Origin: Planctomycetota bacterium
GTDB taxonomy: Bacteria; Planctomycetota; UBA8742; UBA2392
Assembly (NCBI GenBank): GCA_020845475.1
Contig: JADLFN010000017.1
Coordinates: forward strand, 21,714 to 85,713
Length of the DNA stretch: 64,000 bases
Direction of reading: 5' to 3'
The position numbers and the translations under genes were made by a program. Of the stretch, positions 54,421 through 63,359 are shown one piece after another (position 1 is the stretch's first letter; each line of letters starts with the position of its first letter). The notes under the pieces are model-generated. The model saw only the letters and a program-made list of their open reading frames with translations, made no database searches and was not told the DNA's origin.

Positions 54421-55072
54421 ACAGGCTCTTCTTGTTCAAATAGAAATCAAAGCTCTCGTAATCCTTGTGGCTCTTGCGCTCGGCGACGTCGGCGACGGTT
54501 TTGGGCGGCGGAACGATGACTTTGTCGCCGGGCTTCCAGTTTACGGGGCAGGCGACCTTGTTCTTGTCAGTGGTCTGCAGGGCCGTGAGCAGGCGCTTGA
54601 CCTCTTCGACGTTGCGGCCAACGTTCAGCGGGTAATACACCAGCGCGCGCACTTTGCCGGCGGGGTCGATCACGAACACCGCGCGCACCGTCAGCGTTTC
54701 GCTTTCGCCGGGGTGCAGCATGCCGAACTTCTGCGACACCTTGGTGTCGAGGTCGGCGATCATGGGGAAATTGATCTCTACGCCCATGATCTTGGCAAGG
54801 TTCTCGCGCCATGCGAGGTGGCTGTGGATCGAATCGACGCTCAGCCCGATGAGCTTGGTGTTGAGCTCGTCGAACTCCTTTTTGCGCTTGGCAAATTCCG
54901 TGAGCTCGGTGCTGCACACGGGCGTGAAATCGGCGGGGTGCGAAAACAGCACCGCCCACTTGTCGCCTCGCCATTCACTGAACTTGATCGGGCCTTCGGT
55001 GGTGTTGGCGCTGAAATCCGGCGCGATGTCGCCGATGCGCGGAATGCCGCCCGCCTGAGTCGTTTCTGCCAT
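54419..55072 (-). CDS. Peroxiredoxin, Prx6/AhpC type
   Basis: A 217-residue peroxiredoxin with the peroxidatic Cys in HPADFTPVCSTE and the Prx6-like C-terminal part (ACPVNWKPGDKVIVPP), which holds a second Cys. It reduces peroxides in the cytoplasm. A GGGAGAC site lies before the ATG. Confidence 0.95.
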   Translation of the reverse strand: MAETTQAGGIPRIGDIAPDFSANTTEGPIKFSEWRGDKWAVLFSHPADFTPVCSTELTEFAKRKKEFDELNTKLIGLSVDSIHSHLAWRENLAKIMGVEINFPMIADLDTKVSQKFGMLHPGESETLTVRAVFVIDPAGKVRALVYYPLNVGRNVEEVKRLLTALQTTDKNKVACPVNWKPGDKVIVPPPKTVADVAERKSHKDYESFDFYLNKKSL

Positions 55073-55195
55073 GACGTTGTCTCCCTTGGATGAAATGAAG
55101 TGTCAGAGTGTCCGCTTTTAGCGTTTGGGCCATCTCCATGCACGTCAAAGCAGAGTTAATCGGGAACGAGCCGGCGAACGTGATGTTCCAAAAGA

Positions 55196-55222
55196 AAACC
55201 GCCCGGTGTTCCCGGGCGGTTT
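55196..55222 (-). terminator. Terminator of rplU-rpmA
   Basis: AAACCGCCCGG and CCGGGCGGTTT form an 11-bp stem; on the minus strand it is followed by TCTTTTGG. It lies 20 bases after the rpmA stop codon. Confidence 0.85.
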
Positions 55223-55242
55223 GAGGTTCATTTCATTGAAAC

Positions 55243-55497
55243 CTATGCCGCGACCGGGTCGATATTGACCTTGAGCGTTGACTTGCCCGAGAAACGCACG
55301 CGACCCGGGACCAGCGCGAACAGCGTGAAATCCCTGCCCATACCCACGTTCTGGCCGGGGTGAAAACGCGTGCCGACCTGGCGCACGATGATTTCGCCGG
55401 CGCCGACAACCTGGCCGCCAAAGCGCTTGACGCCGCGGTATTTCGGATTGCTGTCGCGGCCGTTCTTGGAAGTGCCGCCGCCCTTTTTATGTGCCAT
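55243..55497 (-). CDS. rpmA: Ribosomal protein bL27
   Basis: An 84-residue bL27 starting [16 protein letters not shown], with [16 protein letters not shown] and [13 protein letters not shown]. It has the standard short N-terminus, without the processed extension found in Firmicutes. It is encoded 24 bases after rplU. Confidence 0.97.
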   Translation of the reverse strand: MAHKKGGGTSKNGRDSNPKYRGVKRFGGQVVGAGEIIVRQVGTRFHPGQNVGMGRDFTLFALVPGRVRFSGKSTLKVNIDPVAA

Positions 55498-55521
55498 GAC
55501 TTAGCTCCGTGTTTCGGGCGA

Positions 55522-55842
55522 CTAGCCCTTGATTGAGGTGACCTTCGCGCGCGTGTAGTGCTGACGGTGGCCCTTCTTGCGGCGCGAGCTGTTTTTCTTG
55601 GGGCGATAGAAGAAGGGGAACAGCTTTTCGCCCTTCACTTCGCCGATCGCTTCGAGTTCAACCTGCGCGCCCGCCACGAGCGGCTTGCCGACTTTCACGC
55701 TATCGCCTTCGCCCACCAGCAGCACTTCCTTGAGCGTGATTTTTTCGCCCGGCTTGGGGCCGAGGCGGTCGAGTTCGAGCACTTCACCCTGGGTGAGGCG
55801 GTATTGCTTGCCGCCGTCACGAACGATTGCGTACGTTGCCAT
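55522..55842 (-). CDS. rplU: Ribosomal protein bL21
   Basis: A 106-residue bL21 starting MATYAIVRDGGKQYRL and ending with the basic RRKKGHRQHYTRAKVTSI. The operon order rplU-rpmA is standard. The ATG at 55842 matches the family start. Confidence 0.97.
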   Translation of the reverse strand: MATYAIVRDGGKQYRLTQGEVLELDRLGPKPGEKITLKEVLLVGEGDSVKVGKPLVAGAQVELEAIGEVKGEKLFPFFYRPKKNSSRRKKGHRQHYTRAKVTSIKG

Positions 55843-55982
55843 TTGCGTTCCTAGAGCCGCCGGTTCGGGGGTGGCAACAGCCACGCTTGGCCCGTGACCG
55901 AGTCGGGGGCGCAAAGGATAGTTGCAATGCTCGCGCCGTCAAGCGGTCGTCACGCGCGCTCAAACCTTGCTATGCTTCCGGC

Positions 55983-56879
55983 ATGAGCAAGCTGGTGACA
56001 TTGACCGAGTGCCCGCGCGACGCCTTCCAGGGCTTTCCGAAGTTCATTCCCACTGAGCAGAAAACGGCCTACATGAATGGCCTGATCAAGGCCGGCGCGC
56101 GGCGCATCGATTTTGGCAGTTTCGTTTCGCCCAAAGCCGTGCCGCAGATGGCCGACACCGCGGCGGTGTTCGAGAACATCAAGCAGGCCGAAGGGCTCTA
56201 TCTCATCGGCATCGTCGCGAACTTGCGCGGCGCCGAAGGCCTTGTGGCCTGCAACCAGAAGTGGGGCCACACCGGCCGCAAGATCAGCGCCGCCGGCTTT
56301 CCGCTCAGCGTCAATGAAACTTTCCAGAAGCGCAACACCAACCGCTCGCTCGAGGAAGCCTGGGACGAGCTCGACATGATTGTGGATACCTGCGTTGAAG
56401 AAAACGTCGAGGTCGTGGGCTACCTTTCGATGGCCTTTGGCAACCCTTACAAAGAATTTCACGACGTGAAGATGGTCGTCGATTTCGCGCGCCGCCTGCA
56501 GAACATGGGCGTGAGCTGCATCCAGCTTGCCGACACCGTGGGCGTGGCCAGCGCCAAACAGATTGGCGATACGTTCTCGCTGGTGCGCGCGGCTGTGCCC
56601 GAAGTGCCCGTGGGGGTGCACCTGCACGCCAAGCCCGCCACCGTGCGCGACAAAGTGAGGGCCGCGCTTGATGCGGGCTGCCGCCTGTTCGACAGCGCCG
56701 TGGGCGGCATCGGCGGCTGCCCCTTTGCCGAGGATGAACTCGTGGGCAACATCGACACGATCAAGCTTTTGGGCCTGCTGGCGGAATGGGGCTACGAAAC
56801 GAAGTACAAGGTCGATGACCTGCTCGCCAGCGCCGCGGAATCGCAGAAGCTGATGCGCACATACGGAGGCGCCGCATGA
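55983..56879 (+). CDS. Hydroxymethylglutaryl-CoA lyase-like enzyme
   Basis: A 298-residue TIM-barrel lyase. The catalytic Arg-Asp pair is in TECPRDAFQG (EVGPRDGLQ in classical lyases), a His is in GVHLHAKPA, and the mobile Cys loop is VGGIGGCPFA. It cleaves HMG-CoA to acetyl-CoA and acetoacetate in leucine breakdown. The stop overlaps the start of an enoyl-CoA hydratase gene by four bases, which supports this pathway. Confidence 0.88.
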   Translation: MSKLVTLTECPRDAFQGFPKFIPTEQKTAYMNGLIKAGARRIDFGSFVSPKAVPQMADTAAVFENIKQAEGLYLIGIVANLRGAEGLVACNQKWGHTGRKISAAGFPLSVNETFQKRNTNRSLEEAWDELDMIVDTCVEENVEVVGYLSMAFGNPYKEFHDVKMVVDFARRLQNMGVSCIQLADTVGVASAKQIGDTFSLVRAAVPEVPVGVHLHAKPATVRDKVRAALDAGCRLFDSAVGGIGGCPFAEDELVGNIDTIKLLGLLAEWGYETKYKVDDLLASAAESQKLMRTYGGAA

Positions 56880-57667
56880 GCGATTTTGACACCATCAAAC
56901 GCGAAACCAACGCGCAACTCGGCTGCGCCACGATCTGGCTCAACAGGCCTGACAAGCGCAACGCGCTTTCTGCCGAAGTCGTCAAAGTGCTCAGCGACGA
57001 ACTTGATGCGCTGGCCGCCGATGCCAGCATCCGCAGCGTGTTCATTCGCGGCATGGGCAAGGCCTTTTGCGCCGGTGCTGACCTGGCCGAGATTCAGGCC
57101 ATGCAGACGGCCACTTACGAGCAGAACTTGGCCAGCAGCACCGCGCTCGCGCATTTCTTCGCCAAGCTCGCGAACTTCCCAAAACCCACGGCCGCGATTG
57201 TTCATGGACCCGCGCTGGCGGGCGGCTGCGGTCTGGCCTCTTGCTGCGATTTCGTGATTGCCTCGAGTGCTGCCACGTTTGGCTATCCCGAAGTCAAAAT
57301 CGGTTTCATTCCGGCGATCGTGATGGTCTTGCTCACGCACCAGATTGGCGAGCGCGCCGCGCGCGATTTGTGCATCTCGGGCTCGACGATCGATGCGCGA
57401 GTCGCTTATCACCTCGGGCTCGTCAGCCGCGTCGTTGACCCCGAGAAACTCGACGAAGCCGCGCTGGCGCTTGCGGGCGAGCTGGCCAAGAACTCGCCCC
57501 AGGCCATGGCTACGGTCAAAGCCGCGTTCTGGGGCATTCATTCAATGAGCGTGGAAGCCGCGCTGAAACACGCGGCGGAACTCAACGCCAAAGCGCGCGG
57601 CTCGGCCGATTGCAAAGAAGGCATCGCGGCGTTCCTGGAAAAGCGCAAGCCGAAGTGGATTGCATAA
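56876..57667 (+). CDS. Enoyl-CoA hydratase (probable methylglutaconyl-CoA hydratase)
   Basis: A 263-residue crotonase: AFCAGADLAEI, HGPALAGGCGLASCCDF (oxyanion hole) and the catalytic Glu in FGYPEVKIGFIP. Coupling to the HMG-CoA lyase gene suggests hydration of 3-methylglutaconyl-CoA, the step before the lyase in leucine catabolism (LiuC role). Other short-chain enoyl-CoA substrates are possible. Confidence 0.88.
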   Translation: MSDFDTIKRETNAQLGCATIWLNRPDKRNALSAEVVKVLSDELDALAADASIRSVFIRGMGKAFCAGADLAEIQAMQTATYEQNLASSTALAHFFAKLANFPKPTAAIVHGPALAGGCGLASCCDFVIASSAATFGYPEVKIGFIPAIVMVLLTHQIGERAARDLCISGSTIDARVAYHLGLVSRVVDPEKLDEAALALAGELAKNSPQAMATVKAAFWGIHSMSVEAALKHAAELNAKARGSADCKEGIAAFLEKRKPKWIA

Positions 57668-57669
57668 GA

Positions 57670-57699
57670 AAAGCGCGCCGGTGGATGCCGGCGCGCTTT
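57670..57699. terminator. Bidirectional terminator
   Basis: AAAGCGCGCCGG and CCGGCGCGCTTT form a perfect 12-bp stem around TGGATG, with A- and T-rich ends on both sides, between convergent genes. Confidence 0.85.
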
Positions 57700-57712
57700 G
57701 ATGGAACGTAAC

Positions 57713-58315
57713 TTACCCTTCCAGTACTTCCCGTTTCACGCGACCCACGAAGCGCTCCCAGCTTGCGGGAACGCGCACGCCCAGGCCGACGCCGTCGTTG
57801 AACGACGGGCGGAAGGGCTCGCGCGCCATGGGCATGCGGGCCTCATCAGGTGTGCGGTCGCCCTTGCGCGTGTTGCACTTCACGCAAGCGACGACGCAAT
57901 TCTCCCAGCTCGTGCGGCCGCCGCGCGAAATCGGGATCACGTGGTCGATCGAGAGCTGTTTCAGCCCGGGCCGAATGCCGCAGTACTGGCACGTAAAACC
58001 GTCCCGGCGGTAGATGTTGCGGCGCGAGAATGTGAGTTCACGGCGCGGCACACCGTTGAAGCGCTGCAGCACAATCACCTCGGGCACGAGAATCCAGAGG
58101 CTGGCGGTGCGCAGCCAGCGATCGCGCTCCGTCGGATCTTGAGTTGTCGGCAGCGAACCGTCGACGAGCCAGCTTTCAAAGCTGTGCAACTCGTAGCTTT
58201 CGGCGTCAACGATGCGCGCGCGGTCCTGGAACACCAGTGAGAAGCCGCGCTTGAGGGTTGTGGTCGCAATGGGCGTCCACGACTTGTTCAACACCAGGAT
58301 CGAATCATGAACCAT
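57713..58315 (-). CDS. HNH endonuclease family protein
   Basis: A 200-residue protein. C-terminal HNH zinc fold with CQYCG, LSIDHVIPISRGG, WENCVVACVKCNTRKG: two CxxC pairs and the HNH residues. The N-terminal 90 residues (ILVLNKSWTPIATTT) are of the chromosomal HNH protein type found in many bacteria, often linked to DNA repair and not to mobile elements. The following 294 bases (58316-58609) contain no gene; a CCGGCCG/CGGCCGG hairpin lies near 58419. Confidence 0.85.
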   Translation of the reverse strand: MVHDSILVLNKSWTPIATTTLKRGFSLVFQDRARIVDAESYELHSFESWLVDGSLPTTQDPTERDRWLRTASLWILVPEVIVLQRFNGVPRRELTFSRRNIYRRDGFTCQYCGIRPGLKQLSIDHVIPISRGGRTSWENCVVACVKCNTRKGDRTPDEARMPMAREPFRPSFNDGVGLGVRVPASWERFVGRVKREVLEG

Positions 58316-58609
58316 GATTTTGCCCTGTCTGCTGCCTTGCCGCCCCGTCCTTGCGAATCTTTCGGCTCCAGCACTGCTCCTCAGTGCGCCGCGCGGGGTC
58401 AGCTTCAAACAAAACCGGCCGTAGCAGACGCCACGGCCGGTGCGAATCCTTCAAACCGTATGCCGCGCTATGCGGCTCGAGGCGTCATGGAGGCATTGGC
58501 ACACCCATCGGTGTGCGCGCGTATCGAGACTCATGCCTGTTCCAGTCACGCCATTTCCTTCGCGTCTGACGATAATGTTAGCGGCTCTGGGCACCTTCGC
58601 AAGCGGGGG

Positions 58610-59077
58610 TTATTGCGGCGGCCAGAAGAAACCCTGGTCAATGAGCAGCAAAAGGCCCATGACCGCAAGCGCCAGACCCGCCACGCCGGCCAGAAACTGA
58701 AACAGCCGCACGCCCAGCTTGCTGATACCAACGCGCATGTCGATGGCAGCCAGCGAGATCATGGACATGGCGCACAGCCCGAGGCTGGCCATAGAAAGCA
58801 CGCCCAACGTGACGCTGGCCCCGTTGCTCCAGAACATGTTTGCCTGCGCGAGATCGGACAGTGCAAACAAGCAAAACGCCCCCGCCGTGGCGTGAAGCGT
58901 GCGCGCGCCATAAACGAAATAGAGCGAGGCCGCCCACGGCAACTCTTTGTCCATCATCGCCAGCTTGTATTCGAACACCGCCTTGGTGCGCAAAAGCCGC
59001 AAGCCAGCCGCCGCGGCTACAACAGCCACGCCCAGTCCGCCCAGTGTGTAAACCAGCGCCTGTTCATGCGGTGTCAT
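58610..59077 (-). CDS. Hypothetical four-helix membrane protein
   Basis: A 155-residue protein with about four transmembrane segments (VYTLGGLGVAVVAAAAGL, LHATAGAFCLFALSDL, LGVLSMASLGLCAMSMISL, FLAGVAGLALAVMGLLLLI). No family is recognised. The start at MTPHEQALV avoids a polar leader of doubtful quality. Confidence 0.6.
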   Translation of the reverse strand: MTPHEQALVYTLGGLGVAVVAAAAGLRLLRTKAVFEYKLAMMDKELPWAASLYFVYGARTLHATAGAFCLFALSDLAQANMFWSNGASVTLGVLSMASLGLCAMSMISLAAIDMRVGISKLGVRLFQFLAGVAGLALAVMGLLLLIDQGFFWPPQ

Positions 59078-59174
59078 GCGCGGAGTGTAACTTGTGCGGT
59101 GTTTGGTGGCTTGTGTTTGGCGGTTGCGCCTGTGACCGTCCACGCGCGGTCGTCGCGCGTGCTACACTTGCCGC

Positions 59175-59807
59175 GTGGCCTACAACCTGACAGACGAAGT
59201 GGCCTTTTTCACCCAGCTTGCGGCGACGCGAGTTTCGGCGCTGGCGCACATTGAGCCCGCGCGGATTCTTCATGGCGTATCACAGGCGCGCACCCGTTCG
59301 CGCTATGGCGTTTATGCGCAATGCCACGCGCTGCGCTTCAAGCACGGTGAGCGCGAGATGCTCACGCGAAGCTGGAAGTTCGTTTGGCCTGAAATCCGCG
59401 TGCGCGGCCAAGAGATGCTCTATTACATCACCTACTTCCTGCCGCGCTTCCTGGATCAGGCGCCGGTCGATCGACTCAAGACGCTGTTGCACGAGCTGTA
59501 TCACATCTCGCCCAAGTTCAACGGTGATTTGCGGCGCTTTGGCGGGCGCAACGAGTTCCATAGCGCCGAATTTCATCGCGATGTGGACAAGCTGGCGGAG
59601 TTGACGCAGCGCGAGGTGGACCTGGAGCGCTTCCAGTTTCTCAAATTCAATTTCGAGGAATTGCACCAGCGCCACGGCGGAGTTGTTGGCAACAAGCTCA
59701 AGCGCTTTGCTCCAAGGCGCGTCAAGCTCGACAAGCCGGTCGCCAAGGCCCCCGCGCGCCCACCGGCCAACGCCGCGCTCGAACCCACGCAGCGCACAAT
59801 GTTCTAG
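59175..59807 (+). CDS. Putative zinc metallopeptidase-like protein (HExxH)
   Basis: A 210-residue protein with LLHELYHISP (HExxH, near residue 117) and a downstream FHSAEFHRDVDKL that may supply the third ligand, as in predicted metallopeptidases. A basic proline/alanine tail (FAPRRVKLDKPVAKAPARPP) may bind nucleic acid. The start is GTG at 59175. It overlaps the convergent VOC gene by four bases. Confidence 0.68.
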   Translation: MAYNLTDEVAFFTQLAATRVSALAHIEPARILHGVSQARTRSRYGVYAQCHALRFKHGEREMLTRSWKFVWPEIRVRGQEMLYYITYFLPRFLDQAPVDRLKTLLHELYHISPKFNGDLRRFGGRNEFHSAEFHRDVDKLAELTQREVDLERFQFLKFNFEELHQRHGGVVGNKLKRFAPRRVKLDKPVAKAPARPPANAALEPTQRTMF

Positions 59808-60181
59808 GCGGGTTTCGCCACGACCAGCACGTAGCCGTCGGGATCCAGGAAATAGGCCGCGAAATCGCCCCAGTCGCGCTTGGCCCATGGGCTGGTGCAC
59901 TTTGCGCCGAGTTTTTCCAGGCGGGCAATGACGGCTTTGGCGTTTCGCAGCTGCACGTAGATTTCTGCGCGCGGGCAGCCGTCTTTGGGCTTCAAGGCGC
60001 CCAGCTGCTCGCCGAGAAAATGGCGTGTGTTGCTCTGCGGCATCAGCCCAAGCCGCGCGCCCGCGTTGACGCGGTATTCGGTGTAAACCGGCACGTCCAC
60101 GGTTTTGCGCCAGCCAAAGGCGGCGTCATAAAATGCGGCTGCCGCCTTGAGGTCTTTCACATAGAGGATGGTCAAAAGCAT
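59804..60181 (-). CDS. VOC-superfamily (glyoxalase-like) protein
   Basis: A 125-residue protein of the vicinal-oxygen-chelate fold: TILYVKDLKAAAAFYDAAFG at the N-terminus and YFLDPDGYVLVVAKP at the C-terminus. One betaalphabetabetabeta pair is present, and it would dimerise. Metal and substrate are unknown. The start at MLLTILYV is preferred over an upstream Met in the preceding hairpin region. Confidence 0.8.
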   Translation of the reverse strand: MLLTILYVKDLKAAAAFYDAAFGWRKTVDVPVYTEYRVNAGARLGLMPQSNTRHFLGEQLGALKPKDGCPRAEIYVQLRNAKAVIARLEKLGAKCTSPWAKRDWGDFAAYFLDPDGYVLVVAKPA

Positions 60182-60237
60182 AACGCCCCAAAATGGTGCG
60201 GGGCTCCCGTGGGAGCCCCGCACTGGCATGAGTCAGC

Positions 60238-60696
60238 CTATATGCCGATCTGCACTTCCATGGCCTGGCGCTGGTAGTAGGCGATGGCGCTTGTGGCTAC
60301 GCCGCTCTCGATCTGCCTGCGCGTGAACTCCGTGGCGTCCTCGCGGGTGTTGAACTCGTGCGTTTCGGGGCCGTGACCGCCGCGCACCACCACAACGTGC
60401 TGAGGCAATGAGCCGAGCGTGCGCTGCACGCGGGCCGCGACTTTGTCGGCCTTGCGACGACCTGGCTTGCGCCGGTTGGGCACGCCGCCGGCTGCGGCCT
60501 GCGCACGACGGCCGCGCATTTCAATCTTGCCGCCAAGCTTTTCCCAGATCTCTTTCAGCTTCGGAAACGCGAGCTGCGTGCCGAACTCCTTGCGAACGAT
60601 CTTGCCGACCTGGTTCATCGTCAACTCGGGCTGCTGCTTGTGAATTTCGGCGACGCGGGCCTGCTTCTTCTCGGTGTTCACGGTCGAACGGGGCAT
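60238..60696 (-). CDS. Basic hypothetical protein, probably nucleic-acid binding
   Basis: A 152-residue protein, strongly basic in the middle (RGRRAQAAAGG, NRRKPGRRKADKVAARVQR). The N-terminal ~60 residues look like a small helical, possibly HTH fold (TMNQVGKIVRKEF). The C-terminus (HVVVVRGGHGPETHEFNTRE) is beta-like. No family is recognised. GAGAGGA precedes the ATG. It lies 73 bases downstream of rtcA on the same strand, so it could be part of the RNA-repair transcript. Confidence 0.6.
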   Translation of the reverse strand: MPRSTVNTEKKQARVAEIHKQQPELTMNQVGKIVRKEFGTQLAFPKLKEIWEKLGGKIEMRGRRAQAAAGGVPNRRKPGRRKADKVAARVQRTLGSLPQHVVVVRGGHGPETHEFNTREDATEFTRRQIESGVATSAIAYYQRQAMEVQIGI

Positions 60697-60769
60697 TGCT
60701 TGTCCTCTCAAATGGAGTTGAAGCGGCGCATAGTGCGTTTGGCGCCACGTGTGTCAATCATATTGCCGT

Positions 60770-61792
60770 TTAATTCGTTACTGCTATTTCCCAGCTGCCA
60801 TCCTCAAGCTGTCCCAGATCAATTCTCACATCGAGGAATTGTTTGATAACGGCCGCGTTGGTGGCCGTATGGCGCGTGGGTTTCACCGTACGGAATCGCC
60901 CGCCGCCCGCAAGCGCCATGGGCAGCAGGAGTTGATCGGCGAGATACTTTCCTACCGGCGCCGTGGATGCCAGATATTCGCGCGCATCGGTCAGCGCTTC
61001 CGCCGCGAATTCCTCAGGCGTGATGCCGCGCTTGCCGAATGCTGTGAACACCTCGGTAATCTGATCGCTCTCGGCTTCGATGCACACCACGTTGCCGGCG
61101 CTCTCGGCGTTGATGGATTCCGGCTTCACGCTGCCCGCATCGAGGCCCAGTTCCTGGGCAATAATGTCCAGCTCGCGAATCGCAAAACTCATCGAAAGGC
61201 CGCTGACCATGGCGCGCGCGCGCAGGCGCGTGTTTGCGCCGCGTTCCATGAGTTCAAGCGGCGTGAGTGATTCCACGGGCTCCACGGCAACCTGCATGCG
61301 CCCGCCGCCCTTGGGATAGAAGCCGTAGCTCTCAAGCGTGGCCGAAACAACGGGTCCCATGCGTGCGAGCGTGGGCAAAAACGTGAGCGCCAGGAAATCG
61401 TAGGGCGGCGCGAAAGGATTATGCGTGCCGCCTTCCAGGGTGATCTCGGAAGGGCCTGGGGCAAGCATCAGCGCGGGCAGCACGGTTTGCAGCACGAGCG
61501 TGGTCGAGCCCGCCGTGCCCACGGCGTAAAAGAACTTGCCGTTGCCGATCACGCCCGGGGTGAACGTGAGTTCCGTCGAGCCTTCGTGGTCGCCCTCGAC
61601 TTGTGCGGAGCTCACGGCCTTGGCGGCTTTCACGGCCGTGAGATGCTGGGCCATGAGACCGGGGCGCTCGCGCGAGGCGCGGATTTTCGTGATGCGAAAG
61701 GGCGTGCCCGTGACCATCGACAGCGAAAGGGCGGTGCGCAATACCTGCCCGCCGCCCTCGCCTTTGCTGCCGTCGATTTCGAGCATTGCCAT
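60770..61792 (-). CDS. rtcA: RNA 3'-terminal phosphate cyclase RtcA
   Basis: A 340-residue RtcA. N-terminal IDGSKGEGGGQVLRTALSLS is the family signature. The nucleotidyl-accepting His is in TRHTATNAAVIKQF, and DQLLLPMALAGGG is also diagnostic. It converts RNA 3'-phosphate to 2',3'-cyclic phosphate via an AMP intermediate, giving ends that RtcB can join. It begins one base after the rtcB stop, so the two are translated together as in E. coli and Salmonella rtcBA. The stop lies near the opposite end of the operon from the RNA array. Confidence 0.95.
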   Translation of the reverse strand: MAMLEIDGSKGEGGGQVLRTALSLSMVTGTPFRITKIRASRERPGLMAQHLTAVKAAKAVSSAQVEGDHEGSTELTFTPGVIGNGKFFYAVGTAGSTTLVLQTVLPALMLAPGPSEITLEGGTHNPFAPPYDFLALTFLPTLARMGPVVSATLESYGFYPKGGGRMQVAVEPVESLTPLELMERGANTRLRARAMVSGLSMSFAIRELDIIAQELGLDAGSVKPESINAESAGNVVCIEAESDQITEVFTAFGKRGITPEEFAAEALTDAREYLASTAPVGKYLADQLLLPMALAGGGRFRTVKPTRHTATNAAVIKQFLDVRIDLGQLEDGSWEIAVTN

Positions 61793-61793
61793 G

Positions 61794-63014
61794 TCAGCCC
61801 TTGACGCAAACCACCTGGCGCAACGTGTGCACAATGTCCACCAAGTCGCGCTGCGCTTCCATTACTGCGTCAATGGGTTTATACGCGGCGGGCGTTTCGT
61901 CAATAACGTCGGCGTCCTTTCGGCATTCAATCCCCGCCGTGGCCGCTTCGTGATCGGCCACGCTGAAGCGGCGTTTCGCTTCCCCCCGGGACATAGCGCG
62001 GCCCGCGCCGTGCGAGCACGAGTGAAAGCTCTCGGGGTTACCCTTGCCGCGCACGATGTAACTCTTGGCGCCCATGGAGCCGGGAATGATGCCCATGTCG
62101 CCCTCGCCCGCGCGAACGGCGCCTTTGCGGGTCACGAGCACGTTTTCGCCGTAGTGAACCTCGCGCGAGACGTAGTTGTGATGGCAGTTCACGGCCATGC
62201 GGTTGACGGTGAATTGCTTCATGCCCGTGCCGCGAACGGCGCGGATCACGGCGTCCATCATCAGGCTGCGATTGAGCATGGCGTAGTGCTGCGCCCATTC
62301 GACGGCTTCGACGTAATCACTGAAATGCTCGCTGCCTTCTTCAAGGTACGCCAAGTCTTCGTCGGGCAGGTTCTTCACGTGGCCGCGCATATCCTTTTTC
62401 GCGAGCTCGATGAAAAACGTGCCGATGCGGTTGCCCACGCCGCGCGAGCCGGAATGCAGCATAAACCAGACGCATTGATCCTCGTCGAGGCAGACCTCGA
62501 TGAAGTGATTGCCCGTGCCCAATGTGCCAAGGTGCGCGATGGGGCTGGCGTTGCGCGAGAGGTGCGGGAATTTGTCGGTGATTTTTTCGTAAGTCTTCAC
62601 CAGTGCGCCAAAGGCCTCGCGATAGGCGTTGGGTGCGGTCTGCCATGCGCCGCGGTCGTTGCGTCCGCCGCGGTCGGTGCGTCCATGGGGCACGGCTTTC
62701 TCGATGGCGGTGCGGATGGCGTGCAGGTCATCGGGCAGGTCGCTTGCCTTGAGCGAAGTCTGCACGGCGCACATGCCGCAGCCGATATCAACGCCAACGG
62801 CCGCGGGCACAATGGCACCCTTGGTGGGCACGACGGAACCCACGGTCGCACCCAGGCCCCAGTGCGTATCGGGCATGGCGGCGATCCATTTGTAGATGAA
62901 CGGCAGGCGCGCGGTGTTGATGAGCTGCTGCTTGGCCTCGTCCTCGAAATTGACGCCTTTGACCCAGGCTTTGATGGGCACGGCGTCTTTGCTAGTGATG
63001 ACTTCGTAGTTCAT
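61794..63014 (-). CDS. rtcB: RNA ligase RtcB
   Basis: A 406-residue GTP-dependent RNA ligase joining 3'-phosphate or 2',3'-cyclic phosphate to 5'-OH ends. Metal-site residues are in GVDIGCGMCAV, GTGNHFIE and HSGSRGVGNR; HHNYVSREVH and the guanylylated His in FHSCSHGAGR are intact. The start MNYEVITSKDAV matches the family; a longer frame upstream would run into the last structured RNA unit. The Shine-Dalgarno sequence (TTGGAAC) is weak. It begins only 16 bases after that RNA unit, so both are probably on one transcript. Confidence 0.96.
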   Translation of the reverse strand: MNYEVITSKDAVPIKAWVKGVNFEDEAKQQLINTARLPFIYKWIAAMPDTHWGLGATVGSVVPTKGAIVPAAVGVDIGCGMCAVQTSLKASDLPDDLHAIRTAIEKAVPHGRTDRGGRNDRGAWQTAPNAYREAFGALVKTYEKITDKFPHLSRNASPIAHLGTLGTGNHFIEVCLDEDQCVWFMLHSGSRGVGNRIGTFFIELAKKDMRGHVKNLPDEDLAYLEEGSEHFSDYVEAVEWAQHYAMLNRSLMMDAVIRAVRGTGMKQFTVNRMAVNCHHNYVSREVHYGENVLVTRKGAVRAGEGDMGIIPGSMGAKSYIVRGKGNPESFHSCSHGAGRAMSRGEAKRRFSVADHEAATAGIECRKDADVIDETPAAYKPIDAVMEAQRDLVDIVHTLRQVVCVKG

Positions 63015-63030
63015 GTTGTTCCAATATAGG

Positions 63031-63144
63031 TGCGGCGACAAAATTGAAGAGATAATTGCTCTACCCACTGAGCTACGGCCCCGCATCGTGGAGCCGGCGG
63101 GTCTCGAACCCGCAACCGATGTACTCCCTTGCGCATTCGCCGCA
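63031..63144 (-). ncRNA. tRNA-mimicking Y RNA-like unit 4 (next to rtcB)
   Basis: The outer helix is TGCGGCGA (63144-63137) with TCGCCGCA (63038-63031). Inside, GGGAG pairs with CTCTT, followed by a TAC bulge. T-arm GCGGG-TTCGAGA-CCCGC comes first, then acceptor strand CGGCTCC, loop ACGATGC and acceptor strand GGGGCCG, then TAGCTCAGTGGGTAGAGC (D-arm). This is tRNA in circularly permuted order with the acceptor end closed. The flank after the outer 5' strand is ATG and that before the 3' strand is TTTTG, as in the other units. CTCTT could be read as a loop with a Lys-like CTT anticodon, but the stem around it is mostly unpaired. Confidence 0.8.
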
Positions 63145-63152
63145 AAATGTGT

Positions 63153-63276
63153 CGCCACGACAATGGCACGTGCACTGTGCCGTTCCGCCCGGGCGCTCTA
63201 CCGTTGCGCTATGCGGTCATCGGTTACCGCAAAGGGACTCGAACCCCTACCTCCCGTAACGGCTTCATTCGTGGCG
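63153..63276 (-). ncRNA. tRNA-mimicking Y RNA-like unit 3
   Basis: The outer helix is CGCCACGA (63276-63269) with TCGTGGCG (63160-63153). GCCGTT pairs with AACGGC, then CGGG with CCCG in the place of the anticodon stem. T-arm AGGGG-TTCGAGT-CCCTT, acceptor TGCGGT-loop AACCGATG-ACCGCA and D-arm TAGCGCAACGGTAGAGC follow. The anticodon arm runs straight into the terminal stem, so there is no anticodon loop. An extra GGCAC/GTGCC hairpin sits in the 3' strand. Only 8 bases separate it from unit 4. Confidence 0.8.
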
Positions 63277-63324
63277 TTGCAGCGGCAACCTCCCGGGGTT
63301 GCGCCGTCCCGCCGCAAGGCGGGC

Positions 63325-63346
63325 AAAAGGCCGCTGACCGCGGCCT
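63325..63346 (-). terminator. Terminator-like hairpin between RNA pairs 1-2 and 3-4
   Basis: AGGCCGC and GCGGCCT form a 7-bp stem around GGTCA, followed by TTT on the minus strand. A second hairpin, CCCGCC/GGCGGG, follows. It may attenuate transcription between the two Y-RNA pairs or protect RNA ends. Confidence 0.6.
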
Positions 63347-63359
63347 CGCTGCAAATCAG